Notes under the pieces: model-generated
What the model was told of the DNA's origin: nothing
What the model saw: only the letters and a program-made list of their open reading frames with translations
Databases searched by the model: none
Program-made: the position numbers and the translations under genes
Origin: Furcasterigmium furcatum
Taxonomy: Eukaryota; Ascomycota; Sordariomycetes; Glomerellales; Plectosphaerellaceae
Reading direction: 5' to 3'
DNA: 64,000 bases
Assembly: GCA_001599815.1 (NCBI GenBank)
Contig: BCIA01000004.1
Coordinates: 1,366,862-1,430,861 of the forward strand
Shown here: piece by piece, positions 19,612 to 31,039 of the stretch
Layout: each line of letters starts with the position of its first letter
Numbering within the stretch: the stretch's first letter is position 1

Positions 19612-22600
19612 TCACCCTCCTTGACTACTGGTGCTGGTTGCCAAGGTACCACCCGCGACCTTGCGGGTGATGAAATACGACCAGAAGCAGATCGTATGCA
19701 CCCCCTTACACTCAGAAGTGGTAATGAACTCCCCAGAACCGCTGCTCTGGAACTCGTAGCCAAACGTGGCAGATGTGAAGGAAGCAGGTGCCCCATGCAG
19801 GATGACTTTGGCACGCAGTTGCCGAGTCCCAGGTTGCCAGAAGCCAAGTTCCGAGCTCTTCTGTAGGCTAGACAGCAACCACATGGTATTGGGCTTCGGA
19901 GACAACGCCAGCAGGTTCTTGGGGGCGACCTGGACGTAAGGCAGTCGGTCAGCTTAGGGCCAGTTCAAGTGAGCACAAAGCTATATGTCTTACCGAGCCG
20001 CCAGCAATGAGCCTCCGAATAGGGGGCTTCATCCAAGTATCATCGCTTTTTTGGTAAATGATAATCCTGTCGTCAATTGCCAAAAACATGTAGTGGTTAT
20101 CGGCCGAGAATTTGGCTCGGCTGATAACGCTCTGGTCACGGGCTGGAAAACTCCACGACCTCGTATGAGCGCCTCCCCAGCCGTGGTTGGGGGAAAGAGC
20201 TGAGGGATTTTGCCAGAGGGTGCAACCCGCCCACAGCCTACCGTCATCGCGGTCACTGACGATCCAAGTCACCGCTAGTGCTCTGCAGTCAGGAGACAGC
20301 GACACGGTCTGAAGTAATGCACCTTTTGGAGGGTGGTCTGGTTTCGAATCGTCTGACTGCAAGCTCCCAAGGCTGTAGCCGGTGTCGTTCCAGACGCGGA
20401 CTGAACCGTCAGTGCCCGTAGATGCGAATGTGCGTCCGTCATCCCCGCTGTCAATACTTGTCACCGCGCCGGTGTGAATCTTGAATTGTTTCGCGAGCTC
20501 GTTCGTGGAGTGCAGCCAAATCCTGATATATCCATCGGTTTGGCCGGCAAGTACATATGAGAAGGGCGCTGGGCTGAGAGATACACAAGTGAAGTGTGCG
20601 TGAGGAGGATCCGAATCTGATGCTTTCGCACTGAAGTGAGGCGAAAGTGAGCTGCTGGTTCTCGGCTTGTACACACGCAACTCGTCCCGACTGACTACCG
20701 CCACCGCGAACGCGAGGCCAACCGTGGGTCTGGAGACAAGATCCAAGATGGGCCCGGGGACTTCCATGGTGGAATCGGCCTGGATGAAAAAGGTACGAGG
20801 GGTTTCAGGGTTGTATACAACTGTGTAGTCTCTCCGCACGTCTTTCCACGACCTTGGAATGGACTCGACATCCTCGTGCATCCAGCTCTGAGATCGAAGT
20901 CGGATGCTCTCGAGAAGTTTCAGCATTGCCGAGAAGGCCATAATGATGCGTGCCCTCTTCATGACGAGAACCCAGCCGTGGCTCAGGTACGGGGGGCGTT
21001 GGGCGCGGTCACCCTCTCCGATCGACATGTTGAGAGAGCCTTGTCGCGAGCTGACGCCCACCCTGTCTGACCCGAAGTCATCCTCTTGGTGTGGCCGGGG
21101 AAGTGAGAACAGGGCAATTTGCTGCAGATGGTGGCCGAGATGTTTCTGAAATTGGTTTGGGGTGACGAAAATGTGTCCAGGGCCTGACGCAGGTCCTGGC
21201 GATGTAGGCGCATCCTCTGTCCTGGCCCAGTCGTCGTCACAAAGAGGGCAGTCCGATGCTCGTATGGCATCCAACGGTCGTTTGGCTTGGTCGAGCACGG
21301 CTGGCCTTTGCGCGGGCGTGATCTCTGGGGGATGATCTACCGCAAGGTGGTCGTTCAGAGCTCCTCGGGAGGCTGCCGTGTCGTTGCACAGTGGACAAAT
21401 CCACTGAGTTCGGTGTGAGACCAGCTCGTGTTCGAACCAGGCCTTCTGAGAGGGGAAAGAATCCGAGATGCATCCGGAGAATGTACAGATGTACGGCTCC
21501 AAGTCTGCAAGGACATGAGTTCTGCAGTCAAATGTTAGCATGTTTGCTATCCCCTTCGGGGGAATTCGCGGCCTACCTCCATTGCCGTTGTTTGTTCCGG
21601 GATTTCAGTGTGACAACAGTCCAACAGATGGGACATAGGAAAGAATTGCTCAAACCTGCGTCTGAGGGTAGTGGCGGGAAATGCAAATCTTGCGAATCCG
21701 TTTCCACTATTGACGTCGCCATCGAAGTTGTCGACATCGCCGGTTCCACTTGCTGCACTGGTATCAACCCGTTCGGTATATCTGCCTCCAGTTCTGTGGC
21801 CTCAGTTTCCAGCTGGATGGTGCGCAACGTTCGTTGAGTGACGAGCGTTGGCGCCGATAGGGCTACCTGCGATTCCGGGCCTGAGGGCTTCTGATCTTCT
21901 GCTGCTCGGGGTTCGGCATGCTCGCTCTCCGTATCGTCCTTTGACAAGCGCTCGTGATGGTCACGGCAGTATTTGAAGTACTGTCTGCGCCGGGTATTCG
22001 CCTCACCAAGACGAACGACCAGTCTGTGATCTGTTGCAAGCGGATAGCGTTCCTTGACGTGGGAAATGTCGGCTATCGTGTCAAACTGCTGTTTGCTCCG
22101 GGCACGATGCCGCCTGTCCGTGGCCGAAGCCTGTCGGATGAAAATGGAAGACTTGAACAGGTTGTCGACGCTGATCCTAGCCGCACCGAGAAGCTGCTGG
22201 ATTTCCGACGGCCCGACATTCAGCTGCAGGGACTCGTCGGAAGAGACCTGGCTTGAGTCCGACTCACTCGAAGAGACTTCATAATCGTGAGGATCCAATT
22301 CATCGATCAGCAAGGCCTCCGTTGCGTTTGGGCGTTCATTTGCCGCAATCTGAGTAGCTGGGGAACTTTAGTTGGCCTGGTTCAACTGCGACGGGGAGGC
22401 CTACCGAGTGTAACTGAGTCTGCCAGGTCTCGAAGCAGAGAGAGCACGGTGTCTTTTGCTATCGGGGCATTGCGCAGGCGATGCTCGAGGGATGCGGGTG
22501 ACTTCGGCAACTGCAAAGCGCCGATATTGCCAGCCCATTGCTGGAATCGGTCCCGGAGTTGCCGTATTTCTCGTACGGAGATTAGGCTCGCTGCCTGAGA

Positions 22601-22684
22601 TTCATCGTGGGCGACAGCCTCAATGAGACCGTCGAGCCCCCTTCGGCAGGCCTGGGCCAAAACGAAAGTGTCGTTGCCCGACAT
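19612..22684 (-). CDS. C2H2-type zinc-finger protein fused to WD40 repeats
   Basis: Exons 22405-22684, 21577-22357, 19994-21531 and 19612-19929 (minus) join in frame into a protein of about 970 residues. The N-terminus (MSGNDTFVLAQACRRGL) is a helical region, then an acidic S/E/D-rich linker (SSSESDSSQVSSDESL). Next comes the fungal tandem zinc-finger module: FLCPICWTVV, LADLEPYICTFSGC, EHELVSHRTQWICPLC and CPLCDDDWA, closed by FQKHLGHHLQQIALFSLPR. The C-terminal half has WD40-like blades (YIRIWLHSTNELAKQFKIH; VTSIDSGDDGRTFASTGTDG; SVRVWNDTG; TVSLSPDCRALAVTW). This N-terminal module is common in Pezizomycotina, where it joins repeat or NTPase domains of immune-like architectures; its biochemistry is unknown. 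The gene is head-to-head with the DUF7580 gene, 332 bp apart. Confidence 0.85.
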
Positions 22685-23016
22685 GTACGGATAGGCCTGG
22701 GAAATTGACCCCGATGGTCGAAAGTTGCGGGAAGATCGAGAAGATCAGCTCGAGGGGTGACAAAATGCGCCGATATGCCTGTCCTGCCTCACGCCAATAA
22801 GAGCTGCATCGTACCCTTGCTCGCCCGACACAATGTCAAGCAAGTAACAAAAAGGCGCATGAATTGTGAACTTGACTGATATCTCACTATCTGCTGACCC
22901 CGACCCCTCACCACAACCTGATTTGCAGCAGAGCCTTCGGCTGGAAATATCTCACAGCTCAGCTCCCGTTTCTGCTTCGCAGTCACTGGGGTCGAGTCAA
23001 CGAGAAGACCCTCACA
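22685..23016. promoter_or_regulatory. Divergent promoter region between the C2H2-WD40 and DUF7580 genes
   Basis: These 332 bp separate two start codons on opposite strands. CAAC-rich leader sequence and a 'gtcaagcaagtaac' stretch are visible, but no clear TATA box. Shared regulation of the pair is an inference from the spacing. Confidence 0.45.
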
Positions 23017-24903
23017 ATGTCGGGCGTCGAACTCGCGGGCCTCGTCCTTGGGGCGTTCCCCATCTTACTCAACTGCCTCGACTACTACCGCCAGGGCTTT
23101 GAGCCGCTGGAGGAATGGTGGAACTTCCGCACGCACTTCATCACCTTCGTCGACGACATCAGGCACCAGAAGATGAGGTACCACGAAAACCTCGTGCGAC
23201 TCCTCGACGTCGTCGTCACCGATAACTCAAGTCTAAACGAGCTCATCGAAGACGCCAGCGACCCGCGATGGACCGACGGGAGTCTGACGGGGCCGCTCGA
23301 GCGACGGCTGGGCAGCGAGCTGGACCGGTTCCTCCGCATCGTCGAGCGGATGCACGGAGAGATGGGCGACCTTCACAGTCTGCTCCAAATCGAGCAAGGG
23401 CAGGTTTCTTGGCTCGGCACCGTCAACGAGAGGCCCTGGCAGTGGCACCTCAAGCGGATGCGCGTCGCCTTCTCCAAGGGCAAGCACAAGAAGGTCAAGA
23501 AGCTTGCGAAGCACAACCAGGAGCTCCAAGACATTCTCGGCTACAGCGAGCGGCTCGTACCAATCGCTGACAGGAGGAAGACGCTCGAGCCTGTCCAGCG
23601 CATGGAGAAAATACGCCAGCAGGCATGCCGCGCCCACAGCATCCTATGCAAGCGCTGGCAATGCGGAGATGGCTGCCAGGAGCACTTTGCCCACCTGAGG
23701 ATTCGCGGGGACAATGTCAGTTGCGACACACGTATTCTCTTTTCCAGGCCAGATCAGACATTACCGGCTCTGCTGCAAGAAGTCGTTGCTGTCACATCTC
23801 AAGGCCCCAAAGCAGTCCAGAGTCCTTCTGATGTCACATTCATCCAGAGTTCTGTGGTTCTGTCCCAAATCCAACAGATTGCCGAAAGGCAGCATTCGCA
23901 AGAGAAATCGCGGCCTCCGATTCTTCACAAGCTTTCTCAAAAACTGCAACACATCCGCCTGTCTCGCAATGAGACTGCCCCGACAATCTCCACACTCTCT
24001 AACATGGCCTATCCGGAAGTGAAAAGGGGCAAATCAGTCTCATTTGCACAAATTCCCACCGTTACGGTCACCACAGACGAAAATGGATATTCAGGAGACA
24101 GTGTGACAAAAGCCCCAGAGCCAACACTGGCAGCGTCATTAGGCAAAGACCACGAAGGGGTAAACCCTCATATGTGCGCTTTCCTGGTCGATCCTGCTCA
24201 GATAAAGTGTTCCTTGCTCGACGAGTGCGACCCCAGCCTAACCCTCGAGCTAAAAAAGATCACCAGATCACATACACAGACACAGGACTCCAAGCTTCTT
24301 TCCCTTCACGAGGCACTCGAAGCCTACCACCACCAGGCCGCCCTCGAACTCTCTCGCCAGGCCCGTTTCGAGATGGCAGCACATATCGCCTCGGCGCTGC
24401 TTCAAACACACAGAACTCCGTGGCTGGAATCGAAGTGGTCCAGTAAAAGCTTCTCCTTTCTTGTCACAAACAACGGCCAGGCACTCGAAAGCAGCCAGCC
24501 GTTCGTCTCGAGCAGCTTTCCTCGCAACAAGGGAGACCAGCCCCCCGAGCCGGTGCCACGCCACTCCGAAGAAGAGACCCGGTCGTACCTCTTCTCGATC
24601 GGGGTCATCATCCTGGAGCTCATATTCGGACACAACATCGAGGACTGCTCGTTTCGGAAGGACTACTACGGGGCTGGGAACCAGCCGAACGACCAGACGG
24701 ACATCAGTACCGCGAGGCGCTGGGCGAGGAAGGTCCTCGGGGAGAGCGGACCGAACATAGCAGATGCCGTACGACGGTGCTTGGACTGCTCTTTTGGGCC
24801 GAGACCTTGCTTCGGGGACGTTAGGTTCAGAGAATCCGTGTATGAAGGCGTCATCAAGCCTTTGGCGAGCTACTCAAGGGCGTGGTCGGAGACGACGCTG
24901 TAG
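23017..24903 (+). CDS. DUF7580 domain protein (fungal, pseudokinase-like C-terminus)
   Basis: This intronless protein has 628 residues. The N-terminus (MSGVELAGLVLGAFPILLNCLDYY) is the helical start seen in fungal signalling proteins related to HeLo/prion-inhibition domains. A helical region with LLDVVVTDN and ELDRFLRIVERMHGEMGDL and a basic patch (KGKHKKVKKLAKHNQEL) follow. The C-terminal DUF7580 region has LSLHEALEAYHH, ARFEMAAHIASALLQTHRTPWL, a kinase-lobe-like YLFSIGVIILELIFG, then DAVRRCLDCSFG and RESVYEGVIKPL. It resembles the C-lobe of a protein kinase without obvious catalytic motifs (no HRD/DFG), so it is more likely a scaffold or receptor than an active kinase. Its divergent neighbour is the C2H2-WD40 fusion. 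The role is unknown. Confidence 0.85.
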   Translation: MSGVELAGLVLGAFPILLNCLDYYRQGFEPLEEWWNFRTHFITFVDDIRHQKMRYHENLVRLLDVVVTDNSSLNELIEDASDPRWTDGSLTGPLERRLGSELDRFLRIVERMHGEMGDLHSLLQIEQGQVSWLGTVNERPWQWHLKRMRVAFSKGKHKKVKKLAKHNQELQDILGYSERLVPIADRRKTLEPVQRMEKIRQQACRAHSILCKRWQCGDGCQEHFAHLRIRGDNVSCDTRILFSRPDQTLPALLQEVVAVTSQGPKAVQSPSDVTFIQSSVVLSQIQQIAERQHSQEKSRPPILHKLSQKLQHIRLSRNETAPTISTLSNMAYPEVKRGKSVSFAQIPTVTVTTDENGYSGDSVTKAPEPTLAASLGKDHEGVNPHMCAFLVDPAQIKCSLLDECDPSLTLELKKITRSHTQTQDSKLLSLHEALEAYHHQAALELSRQARFEMAAHIASALLQTHRTPWLESKWSSKSFSFLVTNNGQALESSQPFVSSSFPRNKGDQPPEPVPRHSEEETRSYLFSIGVIILELIFGHNIEDCSFRKDYYGAGNQPNDQTDISTARRWARKVLGESGPNIADAVRRCLDCSFGPRPCFGDVRFRESVYEGVIKPLASYSRAWSETTL

Positions 24904-25287
24904 TCAGGTACCACACATTCGACTGGCCGCCCATCATCAAATGACTAGTGAAGGCCTCTCTGCTCGTACCCTGCCAGCCTGCTTGATTATCCAGGAATGT
25001 CGAATTTTACGGGTTTTACTTTGTTAGTAACTTTCCAAGTTAGACGCCCCCTCATCCGTGCTGGCTTTGACAAGCGCCAGGCGACTCGGGCCCCGGATTT
25101 CCGGTCCCCGAAGCCCAAACCCGGCGTGACTCAAGCTAAGGGCTGGTTTTAGTAGTGGAAGTGATCGGTGTCGCCATTACATTCCCCATCCTCGGGCGCC
25201 GGATTTCATCTCCCCCGAAGCTGCCCGCGGCGACGCTCTCACCCACCCACCACTCATGCCGTCCTCTTGCCGGGCCTCTGCCTGATC
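24904..25287. other. Intergenic, upstream of the Zn2Cys6 regulator
   Basis: This stretch has no gene. Pyrimidine-rich sequence near 25200-25280 is leader-like. Confidence 0.4.
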
Positions 25288-27928
25288 ATGGATGCTGCTG
25301 CACACCGCGACGATGGGCCGGAGCTCTCGTCTCCCAGCTCCAACATCCAGATTCGACCAGCTGTCAGTATTCTTCCGGGTCATCGGGGCTCACATTGACT
25401 AATATGTTCCTAGTGCGACAACTGCCGTGTTCGCAAGGTACGCAGACTGCTCCCTCCATCTGTCCCATCCACCCCAAGCCCCGTGCCCGAGTACTCAATG
25501 CTTACACGGCGTTTCGTAGATTCGTTGTGATAGGCAGGACCCCTGTTCTCAGTGCGTCAATGCCAAAGTCGAGTGCACACACGTCGAGAAGAAGCCCAGG
25601 GAGAAACGCAACCGGATCCTCGTCAATCCACAATAGTATGTTTTCTGTCTCCCAATTTGCCCCTGCTCTTGGTATCTTGAGTTCCCCTCGGCCAGCCACC
25701 TGACAATACTGCACGGCACGCAGTGAGGAAAAGCTTGATCAGCTTGACCGCCGCCTGGGGGAACTCCTTGGGCTGGTCCAGGGTCTCAAGAACGACCGAC
25801 AAGTCACTGGTTGTTCTCATCCCCTCTCGCAGACTTCGGCCCCGACTCAGATATCGACAATGCCGTCGTCCACCTCGATCCCATCGAGCCACACCATCCC
25901 AACGGAATCTTCTGCCGTGCTAGGCGTGGCGGGAGAATCCTCACTGGCCGCTCACTCTGCGTTTGCCAGCAAGTTCGTACATCAAGTTGCGATGGCCGAT
26001 CCCTTCCGAAGCTCTGGGTCGGAGATGAAGGACACCCTGGACACACTTTCCCACGTTGTCGCCACCCTGAGAGAGCAGACAGTCGCCAACGAGATGAAAT
26101 ACCCGCACGCCCGGCCGACCCAACGCCCTCGCCCATCAGGATATGAGCTACCTCCAATCCAGAAGGCGGTCGAGTTGATTCGTATCGCGAATAGTAAGTG
26201 CCGTGGTCATTGCGATCCCTCATGTTACGATGATGATCTAACAGGGCCTGCAAACAGATCAGCGCCTGGTAGGAACAGGGTTGATATACCAGTTCATACC
26301 GATGCGACACTTCTCAGACACATGCATGCAGGTCTACTTCTCTGAGAACTTCTCCGCAATGGAATTCGTCATCGTCAATGGGGGCCTTCATTCCCTATTC
26401 CAGGACTACGCCCGCCATGTCCCCGCGGAAGAAAGAGACGCCTGTCTCGGTTATGCTCATATGTGCCGCGCGAACCTTGAGACGGCATTGTACGACTTGC
26501 CACTGCATCTGCCGACAACGCAAGACACGATAACGGGCCTTCTTTTTGGCGTATGTTGATGCGAACTCACGATCTGAATGCGTCAATGTTAACCAGCTCG
26601 CAGGCCTGGCATGCAATCGAGCTCTCGAAACCGTACCTCTCCTGGGGACTATCGACCAAGGCATCAGAGCTTTGCCAGACTTTAGCGTATCACAGAATGC
26701 CCGACGCAGATAACAGCGACGATGCCAAGTTCAGGAAGTTCTTGTTTTGGACCAACTACTACCTCGACAAGAGTCTGTCCCTTCGCCTCGGCCGATCCTC
26801 CACCGTTTCCGACTGGGACATCACAACGCATCGGCCATCAACCGGCGACGCCCTCAAAGAGCCAGTCATGGCGTATTACGTGCTCTGGATCGAGGGTGGT
26901 CGTTGTCAAGGGAACATTTATGAGTTGCTGTACAGCCCCGACGCTATTTCGCAGCCTGACCACGTCCGACAAACCCGGGCTCAGCTCCTCGTGAACGATC
27001 TACGCACCTTGGAGCAGGCCACACAAGAAACTCATGTAAGTAGAAGCCACTAGGGTCTTCTCTGTGTCTGTCTCATCCGTCTGACTTTCGTCTCCCAGAA
27101 AAAATGGATCCAGGTCGCAAAGAGCAATGCCGGTGACGATTTGATGGAATTCTTTGCCGTCTCGGACGATATTCTCCGGCTCTCACTGCTTACTCTGGTA
27201 TATCGAGCGGCACCGCAGCAGACTGGTGCCTTGACAACATTCAGCCCCCTCTGCGTTGAATCCGCCAGAGCTACTTTGCACAGGCATCAAGACTGCTTGG
27301 CGATCATAGAGAAGAGCAGTCAGGATTTTCTCCCAACCTATATCCACTGGTACGTGATCCCAGGCCGAACGATCTTTCCATTCGCAACATTGACGGAAAC
27401 AGGACCCTGCTCTTTGCTCCGTTCATCCCGTTCATTGTCATTTTCTGCCAAATAATCGAGACTCAGGACCAAGCAGACCTCGACCGACTCGGGACATTCG
27501 TCACGTCCATCCAACCCGCAGCCGCTGCATCTGACGCCGCCGCCAAGTTGCATCGCCTCTTTCAGGCCCTCCACAGCGTCGCGGTCCGCTACGTCGAACG
27601 CTCCGCCCCGTACGATGGCCAGCCACAGAGCCCTGAAGACATGGACATGTTTCTCGAATTGCTGGGGATGCCGTCTACGGGGGTAACCAGTGGCGGTGAG
27701 CAGCCCAGGCAGGGGCTCGCCGACGATCTGGAGGGGAATACCGCGCAGGCCGTAGGTGGTGGAGCTATGAGTACCGCCGAGGCGCACACCGGGCCGATAG
27801 TGACGAGTCCCATGATGCGGATGGGGCACGGCGCGCAGTTGGAGGAATGGTTCTATAGCAACCAAGCTCTCATGGAGGGATTCCAGCCTCCTGGTCCTCA
27901 CTTTCCACCCGAAGATCAGGGGGCATGA
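25288..27928 (+). CDS. Zn2Cys6 transcription factor with fungal_trans domain
   Basis: Eight exons (25288-25362, 25414-25437, 25520-25635, 25724-26193, 26258-26550, 26604-27035, 27099-27349, 27403-27928) join in frame into 728 residues. The zinc cluster is split over three exons. ACDNCRVRK, then IRCDRQDPCSQC, then VNAKVECTH gives all six cysteines; the second exon is only 24 bp. A coiled-coil dimerisation stretch follows (YEEKLDQLDRRLGELLGLVQGL). The central fungal_trans region has LVGTGLIYQFIPMRHFSD, AWHAIELSKPYLSWGLST and ASELCQTLAYHR. The C-terminus is variable and acidic. It is a nuclear DNA-binding regulator, convergent with the FAD monooxygenase gene and so a candidate regulator of it. 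Its target genes are unknown. Confidence 0.92.
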
Positions 27929-28267
27929 CAATGAGGAAAAGAATGCATGAATGACTCGAGATCATTCATATGTAGTCCCAATTCCTCTTTTTTGACAAAG
28001 ACGATATATTCGCGAATAAAATCCCGAGAACATTATCAGCGCAGGTGTCACAACGCATTTGTTCTGTCATAGACAGCTGACGGTCGACTTTAAGGACACT
28101 CTCACGGGCATTCCAACGGATGTTGGGCAATTGACATTTTGAAAACTCTTCTGTTTGAATGGTAAATGATGCTAACTCTAGGGATAATAATATGCAAGTT
28201 TGTATGTCTAATCTACTCCTAAAGGAAGCCCAGAGAACAGCCAAACCTTCTTCAACCAGATACCCTC
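27929..28267. other. Intergenic between convergent genes
   Basis: The stretch is AT-richer than its surroundings and without a gene. It should hold the 3' ends of the regulator and monooxygenase transcripts. Confidence 0.45.
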
Positions 28268-29913
28268 TCAAAGAGTCAACAATGTCGCAAGAGAATCAGG
28301 CCAAAACGAACTTGTCGTAGTAAAGTAAAGAAGCATTGCAGCCAGGGTCGCCCCTAGCACCCCGAGTACACCTGGAACCATTCGGTTGGGAGGTTTCTGT
28401 ACGCTGCCGCTGTGTGGCAAAGTGACGCCGTGTCGGTTGGGCAGAGGCAGCCGCTCGATGACAGGGCCAGTCTCGGCATGTTTAACGGCGAGCCACATGA
28501 TTATGCGATCGCCGAACCAGGGGAGCAGATAGTGGACAAAGAGCCTGGAAGAGATCGTATCCCTCATGGAGATTGATGACGTTCGACGGCCTTGTTCGAG
28601 GGCATTTGCGGCGCGGGCAAAACGGTTGGTTTGGACCTCGGCAAAAACGGCGTCAATATCCTCTTCCGACAGTTCGGAGCTCTGCCCCAATCTCGGCAAG
28701 AGCGTGTTCAGAAGAACTGCCGACGTCTCTATCGCGCCATTGCCTCCTTGGGCGGTGTTGGGGTGAACCTGTGTGCATCCGTTACTTCAGCGTTAGGTAT
28801 GCCGTGAGTTGAGCCCGGCGGTTCCGAGGGGCGTACCTTGTGTGCGGCATCTCCAATGGTGATGATTCTCCGGAAATGCCACCGCGGAAAAACATGCTCC
28901 TCGAGAGAGACCAGTGCGGTTTGCAAACGATTCCTGTATATGTCCCCAAACGTTGTAGACTTGGCGACCTGATCGGTGAAATGCTTCTTTGCGAAGGTGG
29001 TTTCGTCTTCCTTTGTGAATCTTGGAATGTCACTCCCGGTTGCCTTGTTCATGTCCTTGAATAAAAACCAGTAGAGTCTGTCTCCTGGGGCCGAGAGCAT
29101 CATGTAATTCCGACCGTTGAAGAACGCATTGATTTGCAAAGCAGTAGACGGAAGTGATTCGGGTCTCTTTGATATGCCGAAGATGCACTTCGAGTCGGAT
29201 GTGAGCCCTGCACTATGAATGTCAGCGGTTACTACATACTCAGGGCGGTGGTCATATTCCGTTCGATGACGAACCTTGGTCCTCGTCCGGCTGAAAGAGT
29301 TCGGGACCTGATTCGAGGCCGCTTCGCCACATCTCTTTTCTGACGGCGCTATGGACTCCGTCGGCGCCAACAACAATGTCTCCCGTGTATTCGGAGCCGT
29401 CTTGGGTCTGGACATGGACGAAACCCTCCACAGAATCCACGCGGACAACACGTTTCCGCGTCAAAATCTTGTCTTTGGACTTGAGGTTGTCGAAAAGAAC
29501 CTGCAGGAGCATCTGTCGATCGATGAAAATCTGGGGATAGCCGGTTCTGTAGTACTCGCATCAGCGTGCCAAAGTTCGAGGAGTGATCCGCAAGTAGAAG
29601 GCAATAGTGTGTACCTGTACTCCAATTGTTCAGAGAAGGTCAGGGGCTTTTTCTCGTCCAATATCCTCCCATCGAAGAGTCGAAGGCTTGGTTGATAATA
29701 GCAGTCCCCGGCCATTTCTCGGAGGCGGTCGTAGCAGTCCAGCTGGTCGAGGATACGCAGGCCGCCGGGAAGGAGACCCATGCTTGCACCGAGTTGGGGC
29801 GCGATCTCAGGATGTGCCTCGAGAAGAACGTACTCGACGTTGAATTTCTCAAGCATGTTAGCCAGAGACAGTCCTGAGACGCTGCCTCCGACGATGATGA
29901 CCTTGAATCCCAT
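28268..29913 (-). CDS. PaxM-like FAD-dependent monooxygenase
   Basis: Exons 29615-29913, 29275-29546, 28837-29207 and 28268-28768 (minus) give 480 residues in frame. The N-terminus MGFKVIIVGGSVSGLSLANML is the GxGxxG FAD fold, followed by EYVLLEAHPEIAPQLGAS and GGLRILDQL. The middle has GYPQIFIDRQMLLQVL and the GD-type motif GDIVVGADGVHSAVRKEMW. The second FAD motif is ITIGDAAHKVHPNTAQGGNGAIE. The C-terminus ends in a membrane helix (VLGVLGATLAAMLLYF), as in the membrane-bound group that epoxidises prenyl chains of indole-diterpenes and meroterpenoids (PaxM/AusM type). No geranylgeranyl synthase, prenyltransferase or terpene cyclase lies in the window, so the substrate is unknown. It converges with a Zn2Cys6 regulator and is divergent from the uS11 gene (456 bp between starts). 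Confidence 0.92.
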
Positions 29914-30369
29914 GCTGATTGTTTTTGGTAGAGGAATAATTTGACCGGCTGTTGTGGCGCTTGACTGAGAGCATGACACGCGACATATCAAATCACAGCG
30001 CACCACAATCGGGCCAGGGCTAATTAAAAGTTATGGAAAAGCTCTCTCCTGGCCGAAGAGTCATCGGCATATTCGATAAATCGGCACGGCCCGCTCTGTG
30101 ACCCTTGGCATCAAGGTGGCCGGGGACCGGAACTCCGGGGCCCGAATGCCCACCGGCTTCACGGCTAGCTCAGACATTGCCATTCTCCGAGGCGGCTCAA
30201 AATTACGATTTAGAATATCTCATGAGATCATTTGGTCTGGGCCGTGGCTCCATCACGTCCAGAATTCGACAGGCTAGTTCATAAGTTAAATACTCGAGGG
30301 GCTCCCTGCTCATAATTCACCATCTCTCAACTTCTGCTCGGTCAAGCGGGTGATATTGCACACTTCAGG
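29914..30369. promoter_or_regulatory. Shared upstream region of the monooxygenase and uS11 genes
   Basis: These 456 bp separate two divergent start codons, with no other gene. A TTAAA element and a CT-rich leader ('caacttctgctc') precede the uS11 gene. No binding motif is identified. Confidence 0.4.
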
Positions 30370-31039
30370 ATGCCCACCAAAACGAGTGCCACTTCGAAAG
30401 CTGCCCTGAAGGAAAGTATAGCAGGCAATCTCAGTGGTCAAAATGGTATGATGACTGAAGACCAGACCGATTTGACAAAGCTAACATTGACTTTTCCCTG
30501 CTAGACTTGGTTTTTGGTGTTGCCCGTATCTTCGCCTCTTTCAATGATACCTTCGTCCACATCACCGATCTCACGTTCGTCCTGTCCAGAACCGCAAACC
30601 ATGTGGCCAAAATTCTCTATGAAGTTGCACACGTGCCAGATGAGTTGACGTAGTGCGATAGTGGTCGCGAGACCATTGCCCGAGTCACCGGCGGAATGAA
30701 GGTCAAGTCTGACCGCGACGAGTCCTCTCCCTATGCAGCCATGCTGGCTGCGCAGGATGCCGCCGCTCGATGCAAAGAACATGGCATCAACGCTCTTCAT
30801 ATTAAGATCCGCGGTACAGGTGGTATGTTTTCATGCGAGTCTCCTCCACTATTTGTCTCTCGAGCCAGCGGGTTGACATGGCCGCAGGCACCGGAAGCAA
30901 GACACCGGGCCTCGGTGGTCAGGCCGCCCTTCGTGCCCTGGCTCGTGCCGGCATCAAAATTGGACGTATAGAGGACGTGACTCCCGTTCCGTCCGACTCA
31001 ACTCGCCGAAAGGGTGGTCGCCGTGGCCGTCGACGCTAA
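30370..31039 (+). CDS. Divergent 40S ribosomal protein uS11 (RPS14)
   Basis: Exons 30370-30445, 30505-30574, 30662-30822 and 30888-31039 give 152 residues of uS11, which sits on the small-subunit platform near the mRNA exit/E site. Diagnostic blocks are LVFGVARIFASFNDTFVH, TDLTGRETIARVTGGMKV, DRDESSPYAAMLAAQD, INALHIKIRGTGG, ALRALARAGIKIGRIEDVTP and the basic tail STRRKGGRRGRR. The apparent in-frame stop near 30653 is inside an intron (GTTCGT at 30575 to GATAG at 30661), and splicing restores the family sequence. It is unusually divergent for such a conserved protein. The first 25 residues (MPTKTSATSKAALKES) do not match the usual start, GTGSKTPGLGGQAA replaces the usual GNGTKTPGPGAQSA, and the last residue is Arg where the family normally ends in Leu. 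It may be a paralogue of the housekeeping copy. Confidence 0.92.

Noticed and set aside
30575..30661. In-frame stop suggesting that the uS11 gene is a pseudogene
   Set aside because: The stop lies in an 87-bp intron with GT and AG ends, and splicing restores the conserved TDLTGRET segment without a gap.
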